Below, in pieces: positions 8,205-16,880 of a stretch of 64,000 nucleotides of DNA. This stretch comes from Aphodosoma sp045631465 (GTDB lineage: Bacteria; Bacteroidota; Bacteroidia; Bacteroidales; Paludibacteraceae). Made by a program: the position numbers and the translations under genes. The stretch's first letter is position 1. Each line of letters starts with the position of its first letter. Where the stretch lies: NCBI GenBank assembly GCA_045631465.1, contig JAZQUV010000011.1, forward strand, positions 88,587 to 152,586, written 5' to 3'. The notes below the pieces were generated by a model. That model did not search any database. It had not been told where the DNA came from and saw nothing but the letters and a program-made list of their open reading frames with translations.

Positions 8205-10193
8205 ATGAAACTAAAATTCTTATCACTAACTGCAATTATTGCCATTATGTTCGCGGCTTGTTGCAACAAACCAAAAACCTACAACTCGGTAGATGAATAT
8301 CCAGAGTATAAAGGAGCAGATTTAGGAGTGACTTATTCACCAGAAAAATCTTTCTTCCGCGTGTGGTCTCCTGCAGCTCAAGAAGTTCGTCTTAACATAT
8401 ACGAAGACGGGTTGGAAGGTGTACCTACTCAAGTATTCGACATGAAATATGATGTTGATGGAACTTGGATTTATACAGTAAAAGAAGACCTTGTTGGCAA
8501 ATTCTATACTTTCCAAATCAAACAAAACGACCAATGGCTTGAACCAACTCCTGGCATTTGGGCAAAAGCTGTAGGCGTTAATGGTATGCGCGGTGCTATC
8601 ATCGATTGGGCTACAACTAATCCTGAAGGTTGGGAAAACGATGTTCGTCCTGAAATGAAATCATTCACAGATGCTATTATCTATGAAGTTCACATGCGCG
8701 ACTACACTATCCATGCATCATCAGGTAGCTCGTTCCCAGGCAAATTCCTCGGTCTTAGCGAATCTGGCACTAAAACTATTGATGGTTTGACTGCAGGTAT
8801 CGACCACTTGAAAGAACTTGGCATCACTCATGTTCAAATTCTCCCTAGTTACGACTATGGTTCAATCGACGAAACTCGCCTTGCTGACAACAAATACAAC
8901 TGGGGTTACGACCCTAAAAACTATAATGTTCCAGAAGGTGGTTATGCTACAGACCCATATTCTCCAGCAACTCGTATTCTCGAACTCAAAACTATGATTC
9001 AACAACTTCATGCGGCTGGTATCCGCGTGATTATGGACGTTGTTTATAACCACACTTTCGTAGGTGATAATTCACACCTCAACCTCCAAGCTCCTGGTTA
9101 TTTCTATCGCATGAACGAAGATGGTTCTTGGGGCAATGGCTCTGGTTGTGGCAACGAAACAGCTTCTGAACGCGCTATGATGCGCCGTTTCATAGTAGAA
9201 TCAATCAAATATTGGGTTGAAGAATACCACATGGATGGTTTCCGTTTCGACTTGATGGGTATTCATGATATCGAAACAATGAACCAAATCCGCGCTGCTG
9301 TCGATGCTATCGATCCTACAATCTCTATCCACGGCGAAGGTTGGGCTGCAGGTGGTTGCGGTATTCCTGAAGAAGAACGCGCTGTAAAAAACAATGCTCA
9401 ACAATTCTCGCCTGTAGGCGTATTCAGCGATGATATCCGCGATGGTCTCCGTGGCAAATGGACCGATGGCAACAAAGGCGGTTTTGTTTCTGGACGTGGT
9501 CTCGAAGAATCAATCAAATTTGGTGTGGTTGGTGCCACAGCTCACCCTCAAATCGACCTTACTAAAGTAGCTCACACTAATGTAGCTTATGCAACTACTC
9601 CTGCCCAAGTCATCAACTACATGTCTTGCCACGACGACCCATGTATCGTTGACAAACTCAAAGCTATTCACCCTGACGCTACAATCGAACAAATTATCCG
9701 CATGGACCTTCTAGGTCAAACAATCGTATTCACAGCTCAAGGTGTTCCATTCTTCTATGCTGGCGAAGAAGTATTGCGCGACAAAAAAGGCGTTCACAAC
9801 ACATACCAATCTCCTGACTCAATCAACCAAATCGATTGGACCAACAAAGTGAAATATGCTCAAGTTTACGATTACTATCGCAATCTTATCGCTCTTCGCA
9901 AAGCTCACCCTGCATTCCGCATGAGTGATGCTGCTCAAGTAGCTCAGGCTATCAACTTCGCCGACGCTCCTGCTAATGTAGTTGCATACTCACTCGATGG
10001 TACTCTTGCTGGTGATACTTGGAACAAAATTTATGTCATATACAATGGCAATACAGAGGCAGTTGAAATGACACTTCCAGAAGGCAACTGGACAGCTGCT
10101 TGCTACGATGCAAAAATTAACGAAGCTGGTTTGGGCAATTTCTCTGAAAAAATCAATGTTCCTCACACTTCTGCTGTAATTTTATTCCAATAA
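8205..10193 (+). CDS. pulA: Type I pullulanase, GH13 lipoprotein
   Basis: 662 residues; hydrolyses alpha-1,6 branch points in pullulan, glycogen or starch. The signal peptide ends in a lipobox-like FAAC (Cys19), so it is probably anchored in the envelope. An E-set/CBM48-like domain covers about 35-135, then the GH13 barrel. Region I is DVVYNHT. The nucleophile is Asp349 in FRFDLMG, the acid/base Glu378 in HGEGWA, and the transition-state Asp lies in SCHDD at about 477-478. An all-beta domain ends the protein. YEVHMRDYTIH is typical of type I pullulanases. The gene is rich in CTC, ATC and AAC codons. It may share a transcript with the two preceding genes and ends at a strong terminator. Confidence 0.92.
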   Translation: MKLKFLSLTAIIAIMFAACCNKPKTYNSVDEYPEYKGADLGVTYSPEKSFFRVWSPAAQEVRLNIYEDGLEGVPTQVFDMKYDVDGTWIYTVKEDLVGKFYTFQIKQNDQWLEPTPGIWAKAVGVNGMRGAIIDWATTNPEGWENDVRPEMKSFTDAIIYEVHMRDYTIHASSGSSFPGKFLGLSESGTKTIDGLTAGIDHLKELGITHVQILPSYDYGSIDETRLADNKYNWGYDPKNYNVPEGGYATDPYSPATRILELKTMIQQLHAAGIRVIMDVVYNHTFVGDNSHLNLQAPGYFYRMNEDGSWGNGSGCGNETASERAMMRRFIVESIKYWVEEYHMDGFRFDLMGIHDIETMNQIRAAVDAIDPTISIHGEGWAAGGCGIPEEERAVKNNAQQFSPVGVFSDDIRDGLRGKWTDGNKGGFVSGRGLEESIKFGVVGATAHPQIDLTKVAHTNVAYATTPAQVINYMSCHDDPCIVDKLKAIHPDATIEQIIRMDLLGQTIVFTAQGVPFFYAGEEVLRDKKGVHNTYQSPDSINQIDWTNKVKYAQVYDYYRNLIALRKAHPAFRMSDAAQVAQAINFADAPANVVAYSLDGTLAGDTWNKIYVIYNGNTEAVEMTLPEGNWTAACYDAKINEAGLGNFSEKINVPHTSAVILFQ

Positions 10194-10209
10194 AATTTGG
10201 ATATTTCAA

Positions 10210-10260
10210 AAAAAAATCGCAACTTTGCATATAATTTGCTCGCAAAGTTGCGATTTTTTT
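10210..10260. terminator. Terminator after pulA
   Basis: A near-perfect stem: AAAAATCGCAACTTTGC to 10228, and GCAAAGTTGCGATTTTTTT from 10242 to 10260, with a 13-base loop. A and T runs on both sides would let it work in both directions. Confidence 0.9.
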
Positions 10261-10284
10261 GCTTATATATAAATTGATAGAAAA

Positions 10285-11307
10285 ATGAAATCTAACAAAC
10301 TCTTTTCACTGTTTATTGCCTTATTCATAGGAATATCTTCTTATGCTCAAAACAAGCCTCTTAATGCCTATGTAATAGGATTTTACAACCTCGAGAATCT
10401 TTTCGATACTATAGATGATCCTATTAAAAATGATGCACAGTTCCTCCCTGATGGAGATTATACTTGGGGTACAATGAAATACACCAACAAACTACAAAAG
10501 ATGGCTTATGCCATATCTCAAATGCCTAAAAATTTAGCGATTTTAGGTGTTTCGGAGATCGAAAATATCAATGTACTCGAAGATTTGGTTAAAGAACCTG
10601 CTATTTCAAACCGCAAACTCAAGCCTATTTTGATAGAAGGGCCTGATAAACGTGGTATAGATGTTGGTCTTTTGTACAATACAAAACTCTTCAAACCTAC
10701 CAACATAACATCCACCCGCATGCAATCCGAACTCGAAAATTTCTTCACTCGCGACCAACTTTGTGTCTCTGGCATCCTAGATGGTGAAGAAATTCACATA
10801 ATAGTCAATCACTGGCCATCTCGCTCTGGTGGAGAAGAACGTTCAAAACCTCGTCGTGCTGAAGCTGCTCGCACCACAAAACACATCTGCGACTCGCTTT
10901 TTGCAATTAACCCTAATGCAAAAATCGTTGTCATGGGCGACCTAAACGATGACCCTATCGACCCTTCTATTACCAAAGAACTCGGAGCAAAATCAAAAAT
11001 AGAAGATACCAAGATAGGAGAACTATTTAATACAACATATGCCTTTTACAAACAAGGTATTGGCACTCTTGCTTATAAAGATCAATGGAATTTATTCGAC
11101 CAAATCATCATATCTCAAGCTTGGTTAAACACCGATCGTAAATCACTAAGTTATTGGAAAACCGAAATTTTCAACAAAGATTTCCTAAAACAACAAGATG
11201 GTAGATACAAAGGATATCCTCTTCGCACCCACGCAGGCGGTGTATGGGCTAATGGGTATTCCGACCACTTTCCTTGTCTTATTTGGGTAGTAAAATATAA
11301 AAAATAA
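10285..11307 (+). CDS. Secreted endonuclease/exonuclease/phosphatase (EEP) family protein
   Basis: 340 residues with a signal peptide cleaved near ISSYAQ. EEP-fold motifs appear in order: FYNLENLFD, VSEIEN (metal-binding Glu), VNHWPSRSGGEERS, VMGDLNDDP (catalytic Asp/Asn) and YSDHFPCLIW (catalytic His). The fold hydrolyses phosphodiesters in DNA, RNA or phospholipid head groups; the natural substrate cannot be read from sequence. Export suggests nutrient scavenging from extracellular nucleic acid, which is inference. It starts a run of rightward genes with small gaps (8 bases to the next). Confidence 0.85.
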   Translation: MKSNKLFSLFIALFIGISSYAQNKPLNAYVIGFYNLENLFDTIDDPIKNDAQFLPDGDYTWGTMKYTNKLQKMAYAISQMPKNLAILGVSEIENINVLEDLVKEPAISNRKLKPILIEGPDKRGIDVGLLYNTKLFKPTNITSTRMQSELENFFTRDQLCVSGILDGEEIHIIVNHWPSRSGGEERSKPRRAEAARTTKHICDSLFAINPNAKIVVMGDLNDDPIDPSITKELGAKSKIEDTKIGELFNTTYAFYKQGIGTLAYKDQWNLFDQIIISQAWLNTDRKSLSYWKTEIFNKDFLKQQDGRYKGYPLRTHAGGVWANGYSDHFPCLIWVVKYKK

Positions 11308-11315
11308 CAATCACT

Positions 11316-12290
11316 GTGGCTAAAAAAAAAGTTAAACTACAATTCAACCCCGAAACTCTTTCGTTCGAACGCGTTGAGACTTCTATTGGCAAAAAAATAA
11401 AAAAACTATCCCTGCACCTATTTTCAAGCACGTTCATCGGATTTCTTTTCTTTATCGCATTCACTGCAATAATTGATTCTCCCGACGAGAAACAACTTCG
11501 CAAGGCAAACGAACAAATGGAGATTCAATACGAATTGCTCAATCGTAGATTAGAGCAAATGAATATTGTGTTAGCAGATATCAAACAACGCGACAATAAC
11601 CTTTATCGTGTCATATATCAAGCAGATTCAATCCCTGACAATGTTCGGCATAGCACTTCTCTAAACAACCAACACTACGAAAATCTTGCTAAACTAAACA
11701 CATCTTCTATTCTAATCGAAACAACCCGCAAAGCCGATGACATAAGCAAACAACTATACATACAGTCGAAATCATACGACGACCTTATGTTACTTGTCAA
11801 AAGCAACGAACAAAAACTCCAACACATCCCTGCCATACAACCAATTCTCAACAAAGACCTCACTCGTGTGGCTTCTGGTTTTGGTTACCGCATTGACCCT
11901 GTTTATCGCACACGCAAGTTCCACCAAGGAATGGATTTCACCGCTCCTACTGGCACCGATATTTATGCTACAGGCAATGGTGTTGTCGAATTCGTTGGTT
12001 GGAAACAAGGTTACGGAAATACGGTTATCATCGATCATGGCTTTGAATACAAAACTTTATATGCTCATATGCATAAATTCAAAGTCAAAAAAGGTCAAAA
12101 ACTCACCCGTGCAGAAATAATTGGCTCGGTCGGCAACACTGGCAAAAGTACTGGTCCTCACCTTCACTACGAAGTTATATACAAGGATAAAAACGTTGAT
12201 CCTCTCAACTACTACTTCCTCGACCTCTCGCCCGAAGAGTATGACCGCATGATACAACTTGCTGCAAATGCAGGCAATGTAATGGACTAA
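11316..12290 (+). CDS. M23 (LytM) family peptidoglycan endopeptidase, membrane-anchored
   Basis: 324 residues beginning at a GTG codon (MAKKKVKLQF); the frame is open only weakly upstream. A transmembrane helix lies at about 33-55, then a helical, probably coiled-coil stretch to about 165. The C-terminal LytM domain contains SGFGYRIDP, HQGMDF (zinc His and Asp) and GPHLHYEV (HxH). Zinc peptidases of this type cut peptide cross-links in murein or activate amidases. All metal ligands are present, so it is likely active. It lies between the EEP gene and rel, probably in one transcript. Confidence 0.9.
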   Translation: MAKKKVKLQFNPETLSFERVETSIGKKIKKLSLHLFSSTFIGFLFFIAFTAIIDSPDEKQLRKANEQMEIQYELLNRRLEQMNIVLADIKQRDNNLYRVIYQADSIPDNVRHSTSLNNQHYENLAKLNTSSILIETTRKADDISKQLYIQSKSYDDLMLLVKSNEQKLQHIPAIQPILNKDLTRVASGFGYRIDPVYRTRKFHQGMDFTAPTGTDIYATGNGVVEFVGWKQGYGNTVIIDHGFEYKTLYAHMHKFKVKKGQKLTRAEIIGSVGNTGKSTGPHLHYEVIYKDKNVDPLNYYFLDLSPEEYDRMIQLAANAGNVMD

Positions 12291-12314
12291 AACTATTAGA
12301 TACAACATAAATAT

Positions 12315-14546
12315 ATGATTGACTACCACAACCTTACTCCCGAACAAGAAGAAGAGATGATCCAATCCGAATTCAAGGCTCTTCTACGCGATTATGCGGC
12401 TACCGCCCATAAACAAAAAATCGAAATTATCACTAAGGCTTTCGAGTTTGCAAACAAAGCACATGGTGGAGTTAAACGTCGCTCTGGCGAACCTTACATC
12501 ATGCACCCTCTGGCTGTGGCTCGAATCGTAGTCAACGAAATCGGACTAGGTTCTACATCTATTTGTGCTGCCCTACTCCACGATGTAGTCGAAGATACCG
12601 ACTACACTGTCGAAGACATTGCCAACGAATTCAATCCAAAAATAGCTTCTATCGTAGCTGGTCTCACCAAAATATCTGGTGGTATATTTGGCGAAGGTGC
12701 TTCTGCGCAAGCCGAAAACTTCCGCAAACTAATACTCACTATCCCCGAAGACGTGCGCGTTATTCTCATCAAAATGGCCGACCGCCTCCACAACATGCGC
12801 ACTCTAGGCTCTATGCCTCCTGCCAAACAACTCAAAATCACTGGCGAAACACAATACATATATGCTCCTCTTGCTCAACGCCTTGGCTTCTTCCTCATCA
12901 AAACTGAATTAGAAAACCTTAGCTTTAAATACGAGCAACCAAGCATCTACACCAAACTCGAGCGACAAATCATGCAAGTCACACCTATGCTCGAAGATGC
13001 CTTCCGTATTTTCATCCAACCTATCACTAAGATTCTCGACTCTTACGGCTACGACTACGAAATTGTCAAACGCATCAAGTCGCCATATAGCGTCTTCAAA
13101 AAGATGCAAACTAAGCATATCTCATTCGAAGAAGTATACGACCTATTGGCTATCCGCATAATCCTAAAACCTAAAGAAAACGAAAACGAAAAAGCCAATT
13201 GTTGGGTAACATACTCTGCTATCACTAGCATCTATACCCCTCATCCCGACCGCACTCGCGACTGGATCAACACACCTAAATCTAATGGCTATGAGGCTCT
13301 TCACGTCACTGTTATGGGCCCTGGTGGCAATTGGATAGAGGTTCAAATTCGTAGCCAACGCATGAACGATATCGCCGAAAAAGGCCTTGCTGCTCATTGG
13401 AAATACAAAACTGGCGAACAAGAAGAGTCCGACCTCGACAAATGGTTCAAGTCCATCAAAGAGATGCTCGACACTAGCGACTTCACCAATGCCGTCGAGT
13501 TCATGGACACATTCAAACTCAACCTATATTCAACCGAAATCTTCGTATTTACCCCTAAAGGCGACATCCGCAAAATGCCCGCCAAATCTACTGCACTCGA
13601 CTTTGCATTCCATCTCCACTCCGACATCGGTTCGCACTGCATTGGCGCAAAAGTCGACCACCGTCTCGTTCCTATTAGTTACGAACTCCAAAGTGGTGAC
13701 CAAATCGAAATCCTCACTTCTAAGAGTCAAAAACCTCAAATGGAATGGCTCGATTTCTGCACCACAGGAAAAGCTAAAGCTCAACTCCGCACTATCCTCA
13801 AAAAAGAACTTAAAGCCATCGTCAAACGCGGACAAGACGCTGTCGAAGAAGCCATTAACTCCATCGGACAACCTGTCAACAATCAAACGCTACAAATCGT
13901 ACTCGACCATTTCAAAATAACAGATGTCAACAATCTCTATTCCGCCATTGGCAAAGGCAAAATAGACACATCTGTCATACCATCTCTCTTCTTAAACAAA
14001 ACAAAAAACAAATGGATGCGAATTTGGAAACTCCAATTCGGCAACGAAGACAAAAAAGAAGAAACACCTACATCTCAACCTATTCAACACAACCCTAAAA
14101 AAACACTCCACATAACCGATGCCGACGTTGGTTCAGGCTACAAAATTGCCGATTGTTGCCAACCTATCCCTGGCGACAACGTCCTTGGTTTCATCGAAAC
14201 TGGTGGCGACGTCATCGTGCACAAATGCGACTGCCCTGTAGCTCAAAAACTCCAAGCCAGTTATGGCAACCGCATCCTCTCTGCTAAATGGGAGACACAA
14301 AAAGTCCTATCATTCCTCACCACTATAGAAATATCTGGTGTCGATCAAACTGGCCTACTCAAACAAATCGTACAGGTCATCAGCGACGACTATGCCATCA
14401 ACATCAAAAACATCAACATCGACACCACCGATGGCGTCTTCCTTGGCACCCTCGACATCTATGTCTATAGTGCCGACGACATCAACAACCTATGCAAAAA
14501 CTTATTGAAAATCAAAGCGCTCAAATCTGTTAAACGCATCAAATAA
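12315..14546 (+). CDS. rel: Bifunctional (p)ppGpp synthetase/hydrolase (Rel/SpoT)
   Basis: 743 residues, the full length of long RSH proteins. The N-terminal HD hydrolase has HPLAVARIV and LLHDVVEDTDY (HDxxED intact). The synthetase domain has KRIKSPYSVFKKM and NGYEALHVTV. The TGS domain (EIFVFTPKGDI) starts at about 405. A conserved-cysteine segment with DCCQPIPGD follows at about 610, and the ACT domain ends the protein. Both activities look intact, so it should make and remove the stringent-response alarmone. Codons are strongly C-ending. It lies 24 bases after the M23 gene and 6 bases before a lipoprotein gene. Confidence 0.95.
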   Translation: MIDYHNLTPEQEEEMIQSEFKALLRDYAATAHKQKIEIITKAFEFANKAHGGVKRRSGEPYIMHPLAVARIVVNEIGLGSTSICAALLHDVVEDTDYTVEDIANEFNPKIASIVAGLTKISGGIFGEGASAQAENFRKLILTIPEDVRVILIKMADRLHNMRTLGSMPPAKQLKITGETQYIYAPLAQRLGFFLIKTELENLSFKYEQPSIYTKLERQIMQVTPMLEDAFRIFIQPITKILDSYGYDYEIVKRIKSPYSVFKKMQTKHISFEEVYDLLAIRIILKPKENENEKANCWVTYSAITSIYTPHPDRTRDWINTPKSNGYEALHVTVMGPGGNWIEVQIRSQRMNDIAEKGLAAHWKYKTGEQEESDLDKWFKSIKEMLDTSDFTNAVEFMDTFKLNLYSTEIFVFTPKGDIRKMPAKSTALDFAFHLHSDIGSHCIGAKVDHRLVPISYELQSGDQIEILTSKSQKPQMEWLDFCTTGKAKAQLRTILKKELKAIVKRGQDAVEEAINSIGQPVNNQTLQIVLDHFKITDVNNLYSAIGKGKIDTSVIPSLFLNKTKNKWMRIWKLQFGNEDKKEETPTSQPIQHNPKKTLHITDADVGSGYKIADCCQPIPGDNVLGFIETGGDVIVHKCDCPVAQKLQASYGNRILSAKWETQKVLSFLTTIEISGVDQTGLLKQIVQVISDDYAINIKNINIDTTDGVFLGTLDIYVYSADDINNLCKNLLKIKALKSVKRIK

Positions 14547-14552
14547 ACCACT

Positions 14553-15593
14553 ATGAAAAAAATACTATTTGCTTTACTAACCATATCCGCAATCATCCTC
14601 GGCAGTTGCAAATCCGATGACAAAAAGACAGTATATCTCCCATCTGTCTCTGGTTCTGCCTTCGAAGTACTACTAGTCATCGACGATAGCATCTACCAAA
14701 CCCCTGCAGGCGAGGCTATATTCTACACTCTCAATGCGCCAACGCCTATCCTACCTCAACCCGAACCTATGTTCAAAATGTCTAAAATCGACACAAAACA
14801 CTTCGACAACCTCCTCAAAGCAACCCGAAATATCGTCTTCGTTGAAGTCAACCCAAATAAATACACTCAAGCAAAAATCAACCTCAGCCGCAATCGTTGG
14901 GCCAATACTCAAGCTATTGCCAACGTAGTTGCACCTGACACTGAATCACTTAAAACCGTAATAGAATCAAGTGGCAACACCATCAACGACTATTTCATCC
15001 AAGCCGAACGCGAACGTATGGTCGATTTCTATCGCAACAACATAAATGCCGAAGCCCTACGCCGCGTATATTCACAATTTGGATGCAAAATAGCATTACC
15101 TACATCTCTCAACAAATTCACTCAAAAAGACAATTTCCTTTGGATTACAAATGGTAGCGCACAAATTCGTCAAGACATCGTAATCTACTCTACTCCATAC
15201 ACTTCAACCGACCAACTCACACACGAAGCCATCATGGCTCGTCGCGACTCTGTCATGCAAATCAATATGCCAGGAGGTTTCGAAGGTTCATATATGGGCA
15301 CCGAGTATCGCTACCTCCCACCCGTCACCAATTTCGTCACTCACAACAATGCTTGGTGTGCCGAAACACGCGGACTTTGGAAAATGCTCAACGGCGAACA
15401 CATGGGCGGTCCATTCGTCTCTCTCACTCGCGTCGACGAGATGAATATGCGCATCATCACCATCGAAGGCTTCGTCTTCGCTCCAGGCAAAGACAAACGC
15501 AACCCTATCCGCCAAATCGATGCTATGCTATACTCTCTCCTACTACCTCACGAAGTCAACGAAGTAGTCATCACTGCCAAAACTGCACAGTAA
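14553..15593 (+). CDS. DUF4837-like lipoprotein
   Basis: 346 residues. Signal peptide with lipobox ILGSC (Cys22), so a lipoprotein. The mature part opens with VYLPSVSGSAFEVLLVIDD and includes RGLWKMLNGEHMGGPFVS. I associate this pattern with DUF4837, a Bacteroidetes family of unknown function, from memory and without a search. No catalytic motif is visible. It lies 6 bases after rel, so it is likely translationally coupled or co-transcribed with it. Confidence 0.7.
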   Translation: MKKILFALLTISAIILGSCKSDDKKTVYLPSVSGSAFEVLLVIDDSIYQTPAGEAIFYTLNAPTPILPQPEPMFKMSKIDTKHFDNLLKATRNIVFVEVNPNKYTQAKINLSRNRWANTQAIANVVAPDTESLKTVIESSGNTINDYFIQAERERMVDFYRNNINAEALRRVYSQFGCKIALPTSLNKFTQKDNFLWITNGSAQIRQDIVIYSTPYTSTDQLTHEAIMARRDSVMQINMPGGFEGSYMGTEYRYLPPVTNFVTHNNAWCAETRGLWKMLNGEHMGGPFVSLTRVDEMNMRIITIEGFVFAPGKDKRNPIRQIDAMLYSLLLPHEVNEVVITAKTAQ

Positions 15594-15620
15594 AACCATA
15601 GCAAAAATCACAAAAATCTC

Positions 15621-15650
15621 ACCCTACCTTCAAGCAAGGTGCAAGCAACC
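15621..15650 (-). repeat. Dispersed core repeat, copy B (short)
   Basis: On the minus strand it reads GGTTGCTTGCACCTTGC and continues TTGAAGGTAGGGT, the same words as in copies A and D but without the GTATAGTATATTT arm. It lies between the DUF4837-like gene and pdxA. Confidence 0.7.
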
Positions 15651-15713
15651 TATGCCGAAGAAGACTGACACACCAAAACATATCAAAAATCACAAAAAAC
15701 ACATATTTTTATC

Positions 15714-16877
15714 ATGGAAAGAAAACTCAAAATCGGTATAACTCAAGGCGACATCAACGGCATCGGATACGAGGTCATCCTCAAAGCTCTCTCCGACCAA
15801 CACATCCTCGAACAATGCACGCCTATCATCTACGGCTCTGCCAAAGCTGCAAGTTATCACAAAAAATCTCTTGGCATCGACTCCTATACAATCAGCGTTG
15901 CTCGCTCTGCCGATGACGTCAATCCACACAAAATCAGCATCGTCAACACTTCTAACGAAGAACCTAAAGTCGAATTAGGGCAACCAACTCCCGAAGCAGG
16001 CAAATCTGCCCTCGAAGCCCTCGAAGCTGCCACACTCGACCTCATCAACGGCAAAATCGACGCCATCGTCACTGCCCCAATCAACAAAGCTACTATCCAA
16101 AGCGAAACATTCAAATTCCCAGGTCACACCGAATATCTCGAAAACCGTGCTGGTTCCGAGTCGCTTATGATTCTCGCAAGCGACCGCCTACGCGTTGCTT
16201 TAGTCACAACCCACCTCCCTATCACCAAAGTCTCTCAAGCCATCACCACCGAAGGCATCCTCCAAAAACTACGCCTTCTCAACAAATCACTTAAAGAAGA
16301 CTTTGCTATCATCCGTCCACGCATTGCCGTGCTTGGTCTCAACCCTCACGCTGGCGACAACGGTCTCCTTGGCTCCGAAGAACTCGAAATCATCAACCCT
16401 GCCATCGATGCTGCCAACAAAGAAGGCATCATCTGCGTAGGTCCTCTCGCCGCCGACGGACTATTTGGTTCTGGCAAATTCCAACACTACGACGCTGTGC
16501 TCGCCATGTATCACGACCAAGGCCTTGCTCCTTTCAAAGCCCTAACCACCGAAAAAGGCGTAAACATCACAGCAGGTCTCAAATTCGTACGCACATCTCC
16601 TGCCCACGGCACTGGCTACGACATATCTGGCAAAAACATCGCCAACGAACTCTCTATGCGCGAGGCTATCTACGAAGCTGTGCACATCGTTCGCAATCGC
16701 GAAACCTACCGCCAAATCCACGCCAATCCACTACCATTCCCTAAACAAGAAGAGCGCAAACCTCGCGAAATCAAACTCTTCGACCCTGTTGCTCACGACG
16801 CCCAAAAAGCCTACGAAGCTCAACAAGCTAAACAACAGCAACAACAAAACACTCAATCACAACAATCTGCCGAATAA
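15714..16877 (+). CDS. pdxA: 4-hydroxythreonine-4-phosphate dehydrogenase
   Basis: 387 residues; oxidises 4-phosphohydroxy-L-threonine in the DXP-dependent pyridoxal phosphate pathway, with PdxJ (encoded at 25222-25935) performing the next condensation. It starts with KIGITQGDINGIGYEVI. Metal-binding histidines lie in FPGHTEYL, GLNPHAGDNG and MYHDQGLAPFK. The catalytic core ends near residue 340; the last ~45 residues form a low-complexity tail rich in Gln and Ala (AQQAKQQQQQ) that is absent from E. coli PdxA. The next gene starts 4 bases downstream. Confidence 0.95.
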   Translation: MERKLKIGITQGDINGIGYEVILKALSDQHILEQCTPIIYGSAKAASYHKKSLGIDSYTISVARSADDVNPHKISIVNTSNEEPKVELGQPTPEAGKSALEALEAATLDLINGKIDAIVTAPINKATIQSETFKFPGHTEYLENRAGSESLMILASDRLRVALVTTHLPITKVSQAITTEGILQKLRLLNKSLKEDFAIIRPRIAVLGLNPHAGDNGLLGSEELEIINPAIDAANKEGIICVGPLAADGLFGSGKFQHYDAVLAMYHDQGLAPFKALTTEKGVNITAGLKFVRTSPAHGTGYDISGKNIANELSMREAIYEAVHIVRNRETYRQIHANPLPFPKQEERKPREIKLFDPVAHDAQKAYEAQQAKQQQQQNTQSQQSAE

Positions 16878-16880
16878 CAA

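Noticed and set aside
10208..10260. Promoter at CAACTTTGC before the EEP gene
   Set aside because: The word is part of the perfect terminator stem, and the required TA before the two middle bases is not present.
12563..12907. Overlapping 114-residue ORF inside rel, + strand
   Set aside because: Composition (His, Arg, Cys, Ser, Thr rich) is that of a frame shadow of C-rich coding sequence.
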